Assembly (NCBI RefSeq): GCF_001661965.1
Contig: NZ_LYWZ01000022.1
Span: 186,001-250,000 of the forward strand
DNA length: 64,000 nucleotides
Direction: 5' to 3'
Source: Croceicoccus mobilis
GTDB lineage: Bacteria; Pseudomonadota; Alphaproteobacteria; Sphingomonadales; Sphingomonadaceae
Positions 56,411 to 64,000 of the stretch are shown one piece after another. Each line of letters starts with the position of its first letter. The first letter of the stretch is position 1. Under the pieces are notes generated by a model, which had not been told where the DNA came from, made no database searches, and was given only the letters and a program-made list of their open reading frames with translations. A program made the translations under genes and the position numbers.

Positions 56411-57885
56411 TTCTCCGGCGTCGCGGTAAAGCCCGCCGCATTTTCGATGGCGAGGCCGGCGTTCAGCACGCCCTGCTCGTCGAAAGCCTTGCCGATGATC
56501 TGCAGGCCAAGCGGCAGGCCTTCACGGTTCACGCCAGCCGGAACGCTCATCGCGGGCAGGCCCGCCAGCGAAGCGGGCACGGCGAAAACATCGTTCAGAT
56601 ACATCGCCAGCGGATCGCTCATCTTCTCACCCAGCGCGAAGGCCGCAGTGGGGCAGGTCGGCGCAAGGATCACGTCGCACTGCTCGAAAGCCTTGGCGAA
56701 ATCCTGCGCGATCAGCGTGCGGATTTTCTGCGCCTGATTGTAATAAGCGTCATAGAATCCGGCCGACAGCACATAGGTGCCGATCATGATGCGGCGCTTG
56801 ACCTCGGCCCCGAAACCCTCGGCGCGGGTGGCGGCGTACATGTCCTGCAGGCCAGCGCCTTCAGGCAGGTCGCGCAGGCCGTAACGCACGCCGTCATAGC
56901 GCGCGAGGTTGGACGATGCCTCTGCCGGGGCGATGATGTAATAGGCGGGCAGCGCATATTTGGTGTGGGGCAGCGAGATATCGACGATCTCGGCGCCCGC
57001 CGCCTTCATCCACGCGATGCCGTCGTCCCAGCTTTTCGCGACATCCTCGTCCATCCCGTCCATGCGATATTCGCGCGGGATGCCGATCTTCTTGCCCTTC
57101 ATGTCGGGATTGAGGCCCGCTTCCCATTCGGGGACCGGCATGTCCAGCGAAGTCGAATCCTTCGGATCGAAACCCGCCATCGCCTCAAGCATGATGGCGC
57201 AGTCACGCGTATCGCGCGCCATCGGGCCCGCCTGATCCAGCGACGAGGCAAACGCCACCACGCCCCAGCGCGAGCAGCGGCCATAGGTCGGCTTGATGCC
57301 GGTGATGCCGGTGAAGGCCGCAGGCTGGCGGATGGAGCCGCCAGTGTCAGTGCCGGTCGCCGCCGGGCACAGGCGCGCGGAGATCGCGGCGGACGAGCCG
57401 CCCGACGAACCGCCGGGGGCGAGAGCCGCATTGCCGCCATCCTTGCGCCGCCACGGGCTGATGACATTGCCGAAAAAGCTGGTCTCGTTCGACGAACCCA
57501 TCGCGAACTGGTCGAGGTTGAGCTTGCCCAACATGCCCGCGCCCGCATCCCACAATTTCTGGGAGACGGTCGATTCGTACTGCGGCTTGAAGCCTTCCAG
57601 CATGTGGCTGGCAGCCGTCGTCTGCACGCCAGTGGTGGCGAACAGGTCCTTCATGCCGATCGGCACGCCGCCCATCTTGCCCAAAGGCTGTCCGGCTGCG
57701 CGCTTCGCATCCACCGCCTTGGCCGCGTCGACCGCCGCTTCCGGCGTCGCCACGATAAAGGCGTTAAGGGCAGAGGCCGCCGCGACATTGGCGTTGAACG
57801 CCTCTGCCACCTCGACAGCGGTGAAGTCGCCAGCGGCGACACCGTCGCGGATCGCCGCGACGCCCAGTTCAGTCAGATTGGTCAT
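56401..57885 (-). CDS. gatA: Asp/Glu-tRNA amidotransferase subunit A
   Basis: A 494-residue amidase-signature enzyme that releases ammonia from glutamine for the amidotransferase. The Ser-cisSer-Lys triad is seen as K79 (VPIGMKD), S160 ([12 protein letters not shown]) and S184 ([13 protein letters not shown]), with the usual 24-residue spacing of the two serines. Its start shares a base with the gatC stop. The gene order gatC-gatA-two small genes-gatB is slightly disrupted compared with the tight gatCAB order. Confidence 0.97.
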   Translation of the reverse strand: MTNLTELGVAAIRDGVAAGDFTAVEVAEAFNANVAAASALNAFIVATPEAAVDAAKAVDAKRAAGQPLGKMGGVPIGMKDLFATTGVQTTAASHMLEGFKPQYESTVSQKLWDAGAGMLGKLNLDQFAMGSSNETSFFGNVISPWRRKDGGNAALAPGGSSGGSSAAISARLCPAATGTDTGGSIRQPAAFTGITGIKPTYGRCSRWGVVAFASSLDQAGPMARDTRDCAIMLEAMAGFDPKDSTSLDMPVPEWEAGLNPDMKGKKIGIPREYRMDGMDEDVAKSWDDGIAWMKAAGAEIVDISLPHTKYALPAYYIIAPAEASSNLARYDGVRYGLRDLPEGAGLQDMYAATRAEGFGAEVKRRIMIGTYVLSAGFYDAYYNQAQKIRTLIAQDFAKAFEQCDVILAPTCPTAAFALGEKMSDPLAMYLNDVFAVPASLAGLPAMSVPAGVNREGLPLGLQIIGKAFDEQGVLNAGLAIENAAGFTATPEKWW

Positions 57886-58187
57886 TATTCGATCACCTTG
57901 GGCACGCCGAAGAAGCCATGTTCGGCGGCGGGGGCATTGGCCAGCACTTCGTCGCGCTTGCCGCCGCCGGTCAGCGGGTCGGCATCGACGACATCGTCGC
58001 GCAGGCGCAGCGTATTGGGGATGACAGCGGTCATCGGCTCGACGCCGGTGACATCGACCTCGCCCAATTGCTCGACCCAGCCAAGGATCTGGTTCAGTTC
58101 AGGAACGAGCGCCTCGGCCTCTCCATCGCGCAGGGCGATGCGAGCGAGTGAGGCGATCTTTTCGACCGTTGCTTTATCGACAGACAT
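57885..58187 (-). CDS. gatC: Asp/Glu-tRNA amidotransferase subunit C
   Basis: A 100-residue GatC that bridges GatA and GatB. It shows [41 protein letters not shown] and the late [12 protein letters not shown] typical of the family. It heads the gat operon. Confidence 0.96.
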   Translation of the reverse strand: MSVDKATVEKIASLARIALRDGEAEALVPELNQILGWVEQLGEVDVTGVEPMTAVIPNTLRLRDDVVDADPLTGGGKRDEVLANAPAAEHGFFGVPKVIE

Positions 58188-58259
58188 GGCAGGGGCGATT
58201 AGCCGCCCCTGCGCCCGATGCCAAGCGGGTGCGTGCGTGCACCCGCCAAAAATTTTGCG

Positions 58260-58790
58260 TTACTGCGCGCCCTGCGGTGCGCCACCGGGACCGCCAGGGC
58301 CACCCATGCCGCCAAGGCCCATCGCCTGCATCTGCTGCTGGATCGCGCGCAGTTCGGCTTCGGAACGGAAATCGAGCAACTCGACCTCGAACGTCAGGTC
58401 GGCATTGGGCGGGATCGCGCCGTTACCGGCGCCCTCTGCGCCATAGGCCTGATCGGAAGGGATGTAGACCTCGTATCGGCCGCCCTTCTTCATCTGGAGC
58501 AGCGCATCGCGGAAGCCGGGGACCACGCCCTTTACCGGGAATACAGCGCCTTCACCCTGGTCGAACACGGTGCCATCGGGCAGCTTGCCGGTGTAATTGA
58601 CGTTGACCACGTCATCCAGCGTAGGCGATCCGCCGGTGCCTTCCGAAAGCGTCGTGACCTCAAGCCCGTGATAGCGCGAGGCATAGGCAGCGCCTGCGGC
58701 CAGCAGAACGGCGATGACGACGCCGATCCACAGCTTGGAAAGAATGCCCTTGCCGATCGGCTGGAGCGGGACGCGGGTGATTTCTGCCAT
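58260..58790 (-). CDS. FKBP-type peptidyl-prolyl isomerase, membrane-anchored
   Basis: A 176-residue protein: one N-terminal membrane helix (ILSKLWIGVVIAVLLAAGAAYA) and an FKBP domain with VNVNYTGKLPDGTVFDQGEG, VVPGFRDALLQMKKGGRYEVYIPSDQAYG and PPNADLTFEVELLDF, which carry the usual active-site aromatics. It folds proline-containing proteins, probably in the periplasm. The C-terminus is a Gly/Pro/Met tail (GLGGMGGPGGPGGAPQG). Confidence 0.93.
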   Translation of the reverse strand: MAEITRVPLQPIGKGILSKLWIGVVIAVLLAAGAAYASRYHGLEVTTLSEGTGGSPTLDDVVNVNYTGKLPDGTVFDQGEGAVFPVKGVVPGFRDALLQMKKGGRYEVYIPSDQAYGAEGAGNGAIPPNADLTFEVELLDFRSEAELRAIQQQMQAMGLGGMGGPGGPGGAPQGAQ

Positions 58791-58816
58791 ATTATTGCGC
58801 TTTCCGGATCAAATGC

Positions 58817-58850
58817 AAAAAGGGCGCGAGGTCGAATGACCGTCGCGCCC
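58817..58850 (-). terminator. Intrinsic terminator after rpsU
   Basis: On the minus strand the stem gggcgcga / tcgcgccc, extended inward by gtc/gac, is followed by TTTTT (58816-58820). Confidence 0.85.
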
Positions 58851-58912
58851 CTTTGGCTTATGCAGCGATAAGGTTCAAGGCTCTATAGCCCCTAGCCCAA
58901 ACGCCAGGCGTC

Positions 58913-59119
58913 TTACTTGACGCCGTCACGCTCCATGCGCTTACGCTCAAGCTTGCGAGCGCGGCGCACGGCAGCAGCCTTTTCACGGGCGCGCTTTTCG
59001 CTGGGCTTTTCGTAGTGGCGACGCAGCTTCATCTCGCGATAGACGCCCTCACGCTGCAGCTTCTTCTTGAGCGCGCGGAGAGCCTGGTCGACGTTGTTAT
59101 CGCGGACGATGATCTGCAT
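58913..59119 (-). CDS. rpsU: Small-subunit ribosomal protein bS21
   Basis: A 68-residue basic protein with the S21 pattern [25 protein letters not shown] and [23 protein letters not shown]. It helps the 30S subunit select mRNAs at initiation. It is a single gene with its own terminator. Confidence 0.97.
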   Translation of the reverse strand: MQIIVRDNNVDQALRALKKKLQREGVYREMKLRRHYEKPSEKRAREKAAAVRRARKLERKRMERDGVK

Positions 59120-59472
59120 AAAAGCCTGCTACCTCAAATTCTTTGCATGACGGGTGCGGGCAGACATTGCCTGCACCAACCGCCGGATGAAACGGATCAA
59201 ACAAAACAGGGCCGCATCCCACACGCGAATCGACGCCCAAAGGCGAATCTGTGTGAAGGACCGGCCAAAACCGGCGGTGCCGCTAACAGCATGCCGATAT
59301 GAAAGCAAGCATGAAAGCCCGACAAGCGGTCCTCATGCCCCTGCGATCTGTTGCCTACATAGCACAGATGGGGGCGCACCCGCAAATCCACAAGTGCAAT
59401 GCCCGATAGCGCGCCTGAGCGCGTAAACACCCCTTTCGCCTTTGCGTTCCCGCCGCTACACGCACAGGCCAG
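59120..59472 (+). other. Divergent intergenic region rpsU / crcB
   Basis: No gene seen. A hairpin of ggtgc and ggc with gcc and gcacc at about 59155-59175 lies just upstream of rpsU and could be part of its leader or a promoter-proximal element. I found no fluoride riboswitch pattern before crcB. Confidence 0.45.
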
Positions 59473-59889
59473 ATGGCCACCCCTTCCCCCCTTTTCGCTT
59501 CCGCACTCGTCGCCATTGGCGGCGGGACCGGCGCTGTCCTGCGCTATCAGCTCGGACGTCTCGTCACGAAGCTGATGCCTGCGGCATCGGGCGCATTTCC
59601 GTGGGGGACGATGGCCGCCAATGTCATCGGCAGCGCAGCCATGGGTCTCCTGATCGCATGGCTCGCGTCTTATGACACGCATCATGGCGGCGGGGGTGAG
59701 CACTGGCGGCTGATCCTGGGGGTTGGCCTGCTGGGCGGATTTACCACTTTCTCATCCTTTTCGATGGAAGCCGTACTTCTGTGGCAACGGGGCGAGCCGG
59801 TTCTGGCCGCGACTTATGTTTTCACCTCGCTCGCGCTGGGGCTTGCGGGGCTGGTAGCCGGGCTTACACTTGCCCGGGGGATGATCTGA
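59473..59889 (+). CDS. crcB: Fluoride exporter CrcB/FluC
   Basis: A 138-residue membrane protein with four helices and the Fluc signatures GGGTGAVLRYQLGR, GTMAANVIGSAAMGLL and GGFTTFSSFSMEAVLLW, which hold the central asparagine and the phenylalanine box of the fluoride channel. It exports fluoride as a dual-topology dimer. Its stop shares a base with the ATG of the pseudouridine synthase (TGATG). Confidence 0.93.
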   Translation: MATPSPLFASALVAIGGGTGAVLRYQLGRLVTKLMPAASGAFPWGTMAANVIGSAAMGLLIAWLASYDTHHGGGGEHWRLILGVGLLGGFTTFSSFSMEAVLLWQRGEPVLAATYVFTSLALGLAGLVAGLTLARGMI

Positions 59890-61142
59890 TGGCGGACGAC
59901 CGCAGCAATTCTGGTGACAATAATATCCGCCGCTTCACCGTGGGCGCGGATGACGATGGCGCGCGGCTCGACCGCTGGTTCAAACGGCACCTGCCGCAGA
60001 TCGGGTTCAACACGATCTCGCGCTGGGCGCGGACCGGGCAGATCAGGCTGGACGGCAAGCGGGCCAAGCCCGAAGACCGCATCACCAAGGGGCAGGAAAT
60101 CCGCGTGCCGCCGGGTGGAGCGGAAATGTCGACCGCACGCCCCGAACGCCGCCGCGTGCCCTTGACAGAGGAAGAGCTGGCCGAAGCCGATGCGATGGTC
60201 CTCCACCGCGACCGCGCCGCCATCGTGCTGAACAAGCCGCCGGGGCTGGCGACGCAGGGCGGTACCGGCACGAAGCACCATGTCGACAAGCTGCTCGACG
60301 CTTTCGTGCCCGAGGGTGACACCCGCACGCCCAAGCCCAAGCTCGTCCACCGGCTCGACAAGGATACGAGCGGCGTATTGCTGACGGCGGCGACACCGGG
60401 CAGCGCGGCGTTCTTCTCCAAGCGGTTTTCGGGCCGCAGCGCGAAGAAGATATATTGGGCGCTGGTGACGGGCGTTCCCGACATCTCGGCGGGCACGATC
60501 GACCTCGCGCTGGCGAAGCAGCCGGGCACGGGCGGCGAAAAGATGATGCCGCTCGAAGATGGCCAGCCCGCCAAGACGAAATACCGTGTCGTCGACCGCG
60601 CCGGCAACAAGGCCGCGTGGGTCGAGCTGGAGCCGCTGACGGGGCGCACCCACCAGCTGCGCGTCCACATGGCCGCGATCGGGCACCCGATCGTGGGCGA
60701 TGGCAAATATGGCGGGCAGGCTGCGTTCCTGACCGGCTCAATCAGCCGCAAGATGCACCTGCATGCGCGCCGCCTGATCATCGATCACCCCGATGGCGTG
60801 CCGCTGGACGTGACCGCTCCGCTGCCCGAACATTTCGCCGCCAGCATGGAACAGCTGGGTTTCGACGAGACCATGAGCGACGCCTCGCCCGAGGAAGGCC
60901 CCCCGCCGCCCACGCGTGAGGACAAGAAGATTGCCGCGCGCCGCCATGCCAAGGAGATCCGCAAGGAACGCCGCGGCGAGCGGAAAACGCGGGTTGTCTC
61001 GGGCGGGAAGGCCGCGAAATTCGGGACCACGAAGCCCGGAAAGCCCGGCAAGAACGACCGGTCGGCCAGGCCGGTGAAGAAAGGTCCGACCAAGGGCAAG
61101 GGCTCGTTCCGGAAGGGTCCGCCAAAGGGCGCGAAGAAATGA
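59889..61142 (+). CDS. RluC/RluD-family pseudouridine synthase
   Basis: A 417-residue enzyme: S4 RNA-binding domain (residues 15-75, DRWFKRHLPQIGFNTISRWARTGQI) and the catalytic domain with HRLDKDTSG (catalytic D157) and PLTGRTHQLRVHMAAIGHPIVGD. It likely modifies 23S rRNA. The C-terminal 80 residues are very rich in Lys, Arg, Gly and Pro (for example KPGKPGKNDRSARPVKKGP), which is much longer than in E. coli RluC and may add RNA affinity. The ATG at 59889 was chosen because it overlaps the crcB stop; an upstream frame is just crcB antisense of phase. Confidence 0.92.
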   Translation: MADDRSNSGDNNIRRFTVGADDDGARLDRWFKRHLPQIGFNTISRWARTGQIRLDGKRAKPEDRITKGQEIRVPPGGAEMSTARPERRRVPLTEEELAEADAMVLHRDRAAIVLNKPPGLATQGGTGTKHHVDKLLDAFVPEGDTRTPKPKLVHRLDKDTSGVLLTAATPGSAAFFSKRFSGRSAKKIYWALVTGVPDISAGTIDLALAKQPGTGGEKMMPLEDGQPAKTKYRVVDRAGNKAAWVELEPLTGRTHQLRVHMAAIGHPIVGDGKYGGQAAFLTGSISRKMHLHARRLIIDHPDGVPLDVTAPLPEHFAASMEQLGFDETMSDASPEEGPPPPTREDKKIAARRHAKEIRKERRGERKTRVVSGGKAAKFGTTKPGKPGKNDRSARPVKKGPTKGKGSFRKGPPKGAKK

Positions 61143-61801
61143 GCCGGGTTGCCATCTTCGATTGCGACGGCACGCTGGTCGATGGCCAGGCCAATGTGTG
61201 CATCGCGATGGAAGAGGCATTTGCCGCCTCCGACCTCGAGGCGCCGTCCCGCTCGCTGATCCGCCGTGCGGTCGGGCTGTCACTGCCGCAGGCGATGGCC
61301 ATGTTGCTGCCCGGCAGCACCGCTGCCGAACAGGAAATGCTGGCCGAACGCTATCGTATAGCCTTTCGCGAACACCGCCGCGCCGGACTGATTGATGAGC
61401 CCTTGTTCGACGGTATGCGCGAATTGCTGATCGACCTGCATGAAAGCGGCTGGCAACTGGCTGTCGCCACCGGCAAGTCGAAGCGCGGGCTGCGCCACTG
61501 CCTTGAAACGCATGGGATCAAGCATTTGTTCTGCAGCCTGCAGACCGCTGACGATCACCCGTCGAAGCCCGATCCCGCGATGATCAATACCGTGCTGTGG
61601 GATACGGGTTTGCAGGCGGGCGACGCAGTGATGATCGGTGACACCAGTTTCGACATGATGATGGCAGGCGCTGCCGGCGTGCGCGCATTGGGCGTCGACT
61701 GGGGCTATCACGGCGGTGAGGAACTGCTGGCCACAGGCGCTGTCGGCGTTGCCGAAACGATGAACGATCTGCGCAAGATGATCGAAGGCGACCAGCCATG
61801 A
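61139..61801 (+). CDS. HAD-IA hydrolase (phosphoglycolate phosphatase-like)
   Basis: A 220-residue phosphatase with FDCDGTLVDG (motif I), VATGKSKRG (motif II), KPDPAM (motif III) and IGDTSFDMMMA (motif IV), plus a helical cap. It overlaps the upstream gene by four bases (ATGA). It resembles Gph-type enzymes; the substrate is not certain. Confidence 0.9.
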   Translation: MSRVAIFDCDGTLVDGQANVCIAMEEAFAASDLEAPSRSLIRRAVGLSLPQAMAMLLPGSTAAEQEMLAERYRIAFREHRRAGLIDEPLFDGMRELLIDLHESGWQLAVATGKSKRGLRHCLETHGIKHLFCSLQTADDHPSKPDPAMINTVLWDTGLQAGDAVMIGDTSFDMMMAGAAGVRALGVDWGYHGGEELLATGAVGVAETMNDLRKMIEGDQP

Positions 61802-62064
61802 ACGATCCCGCCGCCAGCCGGTTCTTCACCATCCAACTGCTGCGCATGGCGGGCGTTGCGGTCGTCGTCTATGCGCTGCTGGTGCTGCAGGGGTCCGCTC
61901 CTTGGCCCGATGGCGTGCCGAGATGGATAGCCTATGTCATGCTGGTCGCAGGGCTGACCGATGCGCTGCTGGTGCCGACCCTGCTGTCGCGGGTGTGGAG
62001 TTCGCGCCGCATCGACCAGCGCCGCGAGCATGGGCACCGGAATTTCGAGGACCAGGATAAGTGA
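61798..62064 (+). CDS. Small two-helix membrane protein
   Basis: An 88-residue protein with two predicted membrane helices (MAGVAVVVYALLVLQG and WIAYVMLVAGLTDALLVP) and a basic tail. The family is not recognised. It overlaps both neighbours by four bases (ATGA), so it is a genuine member of the operon. Confidence 0.75.
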   Translation: MNDPAASRFFTIQLLRMAGVAVVVYALLVLQGSAPWPDGVPRWIAYVMLVAGLTDALLVPTLLSRVWSSRRIDQRREHGHRNFEDQDK

Positions 62065-62756
62065 AGCGTTTCTACCGCGAAGTGACCGTCCGCGAAGATG
62101 CGGACGGCTGGCAGGTCATGCTCGATGGCAGGCCGCTCAAGACGCAAGGCGGCGCGCAGCAGATCGTGCCGTCCCGCGCGCTGGCGGACATGCTGGCAGC
62201 GGAATGGGATGCGCAAGGGGACAAGATCGATCCCCAGACCTTCCCCATGCGCGACATGACCGACTACGCCATCGACCGCGTGGCCAAGGACCCGGCAGCC
62301 GTGATCGCCAGCATCCTGCCTTATGCCGAAACCGACACGCTGTGCTATCGCGCCGATGATGGCGATGCGCTGCGCGAACGGCAGGATGAGGCGTGGGAGC
62401 CGCTGGTATGCGATGCCGAAGCGCGCCTTGGCTGCCGGTTTTCACGCGCGGCGGGCATCGTGTTTTCCGCCCATCCACCAGAGACCATGGCCGCGATGCA
62501 CGCCGAGCTTGAGGCGATGGACGCCTTTACGCTGGCCGCGCTCCAGAACCTTGCCAGCCTTGCCGCCTCGCTGATCGCGGGGCTGGCGGCATTGTCGCCG
62601 GACGCGGATGTGGAGGCATTGTTCGCTGCCGCAAATCTGGAAGAGGACTGGCAGGCGCAGCAATGGGGCTGGGACGGCGATGCGCTGGCCCGCCGTGGCT
62701 CGCGAGAGGCCGGCTTCAGGCTGGCGCGCGATTTCGCGCTGGCCGCACGCGGTTGA
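62061..62756 (+). CDS. ATP12-family F1-ATPase assembly chaperone
   Basis: A 231-residue protein with the ATP12 pattern KRFYREVTVREDADGWQVMLDGRPLKTQGGAQQIVPSRALADMLAAEW and DPQTFPMRDMTDYAIDRV. In mitochondria ATP12 binds the alpha subunit of F1 during assembly; alphaproteobacterial homologues presumably do the same. It is the last gene of the crcB operon. Confidence 0.93.
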   Translation: MKRFYREVTVREDADGWQVMLDGRPLKTQGGAQQIVPSRALADMLAAEWDAQGDKIDPQTFPMRDMTDYAIDRVAKDPAAVIASILPYAETDTLCYRADDGDALRERQDEAWEPLVCDAEARLGCRFSRAAGIVFSAHPPETMAAMHAELEAMDAFTLAALQNLASLAASLIAGLAALSPDADVEALFAAANLEEDWQAQQWGWDGDALARRGSREAGFRLARDFALAARG

Positions 62757-62780
62757 ACGAGCAGCCCCGCGAGGGGCTGA

Positions 62781-63428
62781 TTATTTGCCCGGATCGAACC
62801 AGTTCGCGACGTCGAGCGCGACGGCATTTGCCGCCTCGTTCAGCGCAGGTGCGACGGAGATGACATCGGGCGTCAACCCGTCGACCGTGTGGGAGAAACG
62901 CTGCGAACGTACCGTGCCATCGGGCGCTATCTGCACCGCGTCATAGGTGACGATCACGCTGGAGGAGCGTGCGTTATAGCCCATGTCGACCAGCTGCCCA
63001 TAAAGCCGCGTGCGATTGGGAAGGCCAGGATCGACACCTTCGACCACCAGCATGCCGCCCTTGGCCCGCAGCGTTTCAGCCAGCAGGTGCTGGAACAGCC
63101 GCGCGGGGCGATCGACATAGGTCGCGCCTTGTAGATAGGCGACCGAGCTGTCGTCGATCTGTACCGGCACGCGCTTGTTGTCCAAACGGTTCTGAACCTC
63201 GGGCTCGAAGACGAAGACCGCCTCGTCCACCTGCCCGCTTTCGCTCGCGCCCGCCGGTGCCACGGCGCGCGGGGTCAAGTCGATCAGCTGGTCGGGCTGT
63301 TCCCCGCCGCCACCGATGCTGACGCAGCCCGAAAGCGCGGTAAGGGCCAGTGCCGGGGCCGCGATGGCGGCCAGTTTCCACGAACGGTTCATTCTCGTCA
63401 TCTCGCTCATCAGCATGGCCATGATCAC
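62781..63428 (-). CDS. ABC-transport auxiliary lipoprotein
   Basis: A lipoprotein with the signal peptide KLAAIAAPALALTALSGC (lipobox LSGC) and an ABC-type transport auxiliary domain (PqiC-like, DUF330 style) with QIDDSSVAYLQGATYVDRPARLFQHLLAETLRAKG. It follows the MCE gene by translational overlap (a GTG at 63428 overlaps the upstream stop). An ATG at 63392, directly before the signal peptide, may be the real start. It probably belongs to a lipid transport (Mla/Pqi-like) system. Confidence 0.85.
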   Translation of the reverse strand: MIMAMLMSEMTRMNRSWKLAAIAAPALALTALSGCVSIGGGGEQPDQLIDLTPRAVAPAGASESGQVDEAVFVFEPEVQNRLDNKRVPVQIDDSSVAYLQGATYVDRPARLFQHLLAETLRAKGGMLVVEGVDPGLPNRTRLYGQLVDMGYNARSSSVIVTYDAVQIAPDGTVRSQRFSHTVDGLTPDVISVAPALNEAANAVALDVANWFDPGK

Positions 63429-64000
63429 GGCTGGTAATCGGGCAGCTTCTCGCCCCCGATCAATCCGCCTGCGCCCTGGTCGTTCAGCTTTTCGGTAATG
63501 CCGCGCAGGGCCCGCGTGGTGGAACGCAAGTCACGAATGGCGGCCTCGGTCTCGGGCAGGGTCGTTTCGGAGAACTGCTGCGCTGCCGGGCGGACATCGT
63601 TCATCGTCGCCTCCAGCGTGTTCATCGCGTTCTCCGCGCTCTGCAGCGTTTCGCGCAGCTGGTCGGCCAGCGGACGCCCCTCGCCGTCGATCAGGCTGTT
63701 GGTCGATGCCGCCACCTTCTCGAACTCGGCCAGCGTGTTGTTCGCCTGCCGCAAGGTCGCCTGCAATTCGGCCATGGTCTGGTCAATGCGCGGGCTGGCC
63801 TCGGCCAGGTTGCGCGTCATGCGATTGGTATTCTCGAGGATGCCCTCGATCGATTCCTGGTTCTTGTCCGACAGCACCATGGTCATGCGCTCGGTCAGCG
63901 TCGCCAGCCGTTCCATCAAGAGCGGCGCGTTGGTGAGCAGTTCGCCAAGCCCGCTCTTCTTCGTCGGGATGACGGGCACGCCTTCGGGCCCCTTCTCCGT
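63425..64000 (-). CDS. MCE/MlaD-family substrate-binding protein (C-terminal part)
   Basis: The reading frame runs off the right edge, so the N-terminal membrane anchor and the MCE domain are outside the window. The visible part is the long helical needle region (LLTNAPLLMERLATLTERMT ... NTLAEFEKVAASTNSLIDGEGRPLADQLRETLQSAENAMNTLEATMND), typical of MlaD-like proteins of ABC lipid transporters. The auxiliary lipoprotein follows directly. Confidence 0.85.
   Translation of the reverse strand, partial: TEKGPEGVPVIPTKKSGLGELLTNAPLLMERLATLTERMTMVLSDKNQESIEGILENTNRMTRNLAEASPRIDQTMAELQATLRQANNTLAEFEKVAASTNSLIDGEGRPLADQLRETLQSAENAMNTLEATMNDVRPAAQQFSETTLPETEAAIRDLRSTTRALRGITEKLNDQGAGGLIGGEKLPDYQP

Noticed and set aside
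56380-58446. A long plus-strand open frame (688 codons) opposite gatA and gatC
   Set aside because: Antisense to the amidotransferase genes, no domain.
59390-59472. A fluoride riboswitch before crcB
   Set aside because: I found no matching conserved core or pseudoknot pattern upstream of the gene.

Overview
The window looks like the chromosome of a Sphingomonadales bacterium (Alphaproteobacteria; the Erythrobacteraceae/Sphingomonadaceae type of genome). This is inferred from the high GC, the Flp/Tad pilus locus, an Oar-like TonB receptor, an ATP12-family chaperone, the gatC-gatA-gatB arrangement and an AcsAB-type cellulose operon. No taxonomic search was possible.

Left part (1-5.3 kb): a compact plus-strand operon of the tellurium-resistance-associated (Ter) stress type. 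It holds the 3' end of a TRSP-domain protein, a HAD phosphatase, a StiP-type phosphoribosyltransferase-like protein, an HpcH/citrate-lyase-like aldolase, TelA, and a small XpaC-like partner. The first four overlap or nearly overlap and match the set proposed to make a nucleoside-like metabolite.

Accessory segment (about 5.3-32.8 kb): a complete IS66 element (5728-8287) with readable ends and an 8-bp duplication; a minus-strand cellulose operon (small upstream gene, bcsQ, a bcsA-bcsB fusion, bcsC, bcsD, bcsZ); a minus-strand cluster of two TadE-like genes and one TadG-like gene; then nested mobile debris. The debris is an ISL3 element with perfect ends inserted in an IS21-like remnant, an IS3 element that has cut off an integrase, and an IS5-like transposase remnant. 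The segment ends in a four-gene Tn7-like transposition module (tnsA, tnsB, tnsC, tniQ) whose tnsA-proximal end points at the 3' end of a yegP-like gene, the same geometry that Tn7 has with glmS.

Right part (32.8-64 kb) is ordinary chromosome: yegP-like gene; FAD oxidoreductase and alpha/beta hydrolase; a Tad pilus operon cpaA-cpaB-cpaC-cpaD-cpaE-tadB-tadC that lacks the cpaF ATPase; a MarR regulator; an Oar-like TonB receptor; a TPR-sulfotransferase; clpB; an M16 peptidase; the gatC-gatA-(two small genes)-gatB operon; an FKBP isomerase; rpsU; a crcB-pseudouridine synthase-HAD-small membrane protein-ATP12 operon; and a lipoprotein plus MCE/MlaD gene running off the right edge. A 16-bp palindrome occurs almost identically between marR and the receptor and in front of clpB, suggesting a shared operator. 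Several strong intrinsic terminators separate the units.
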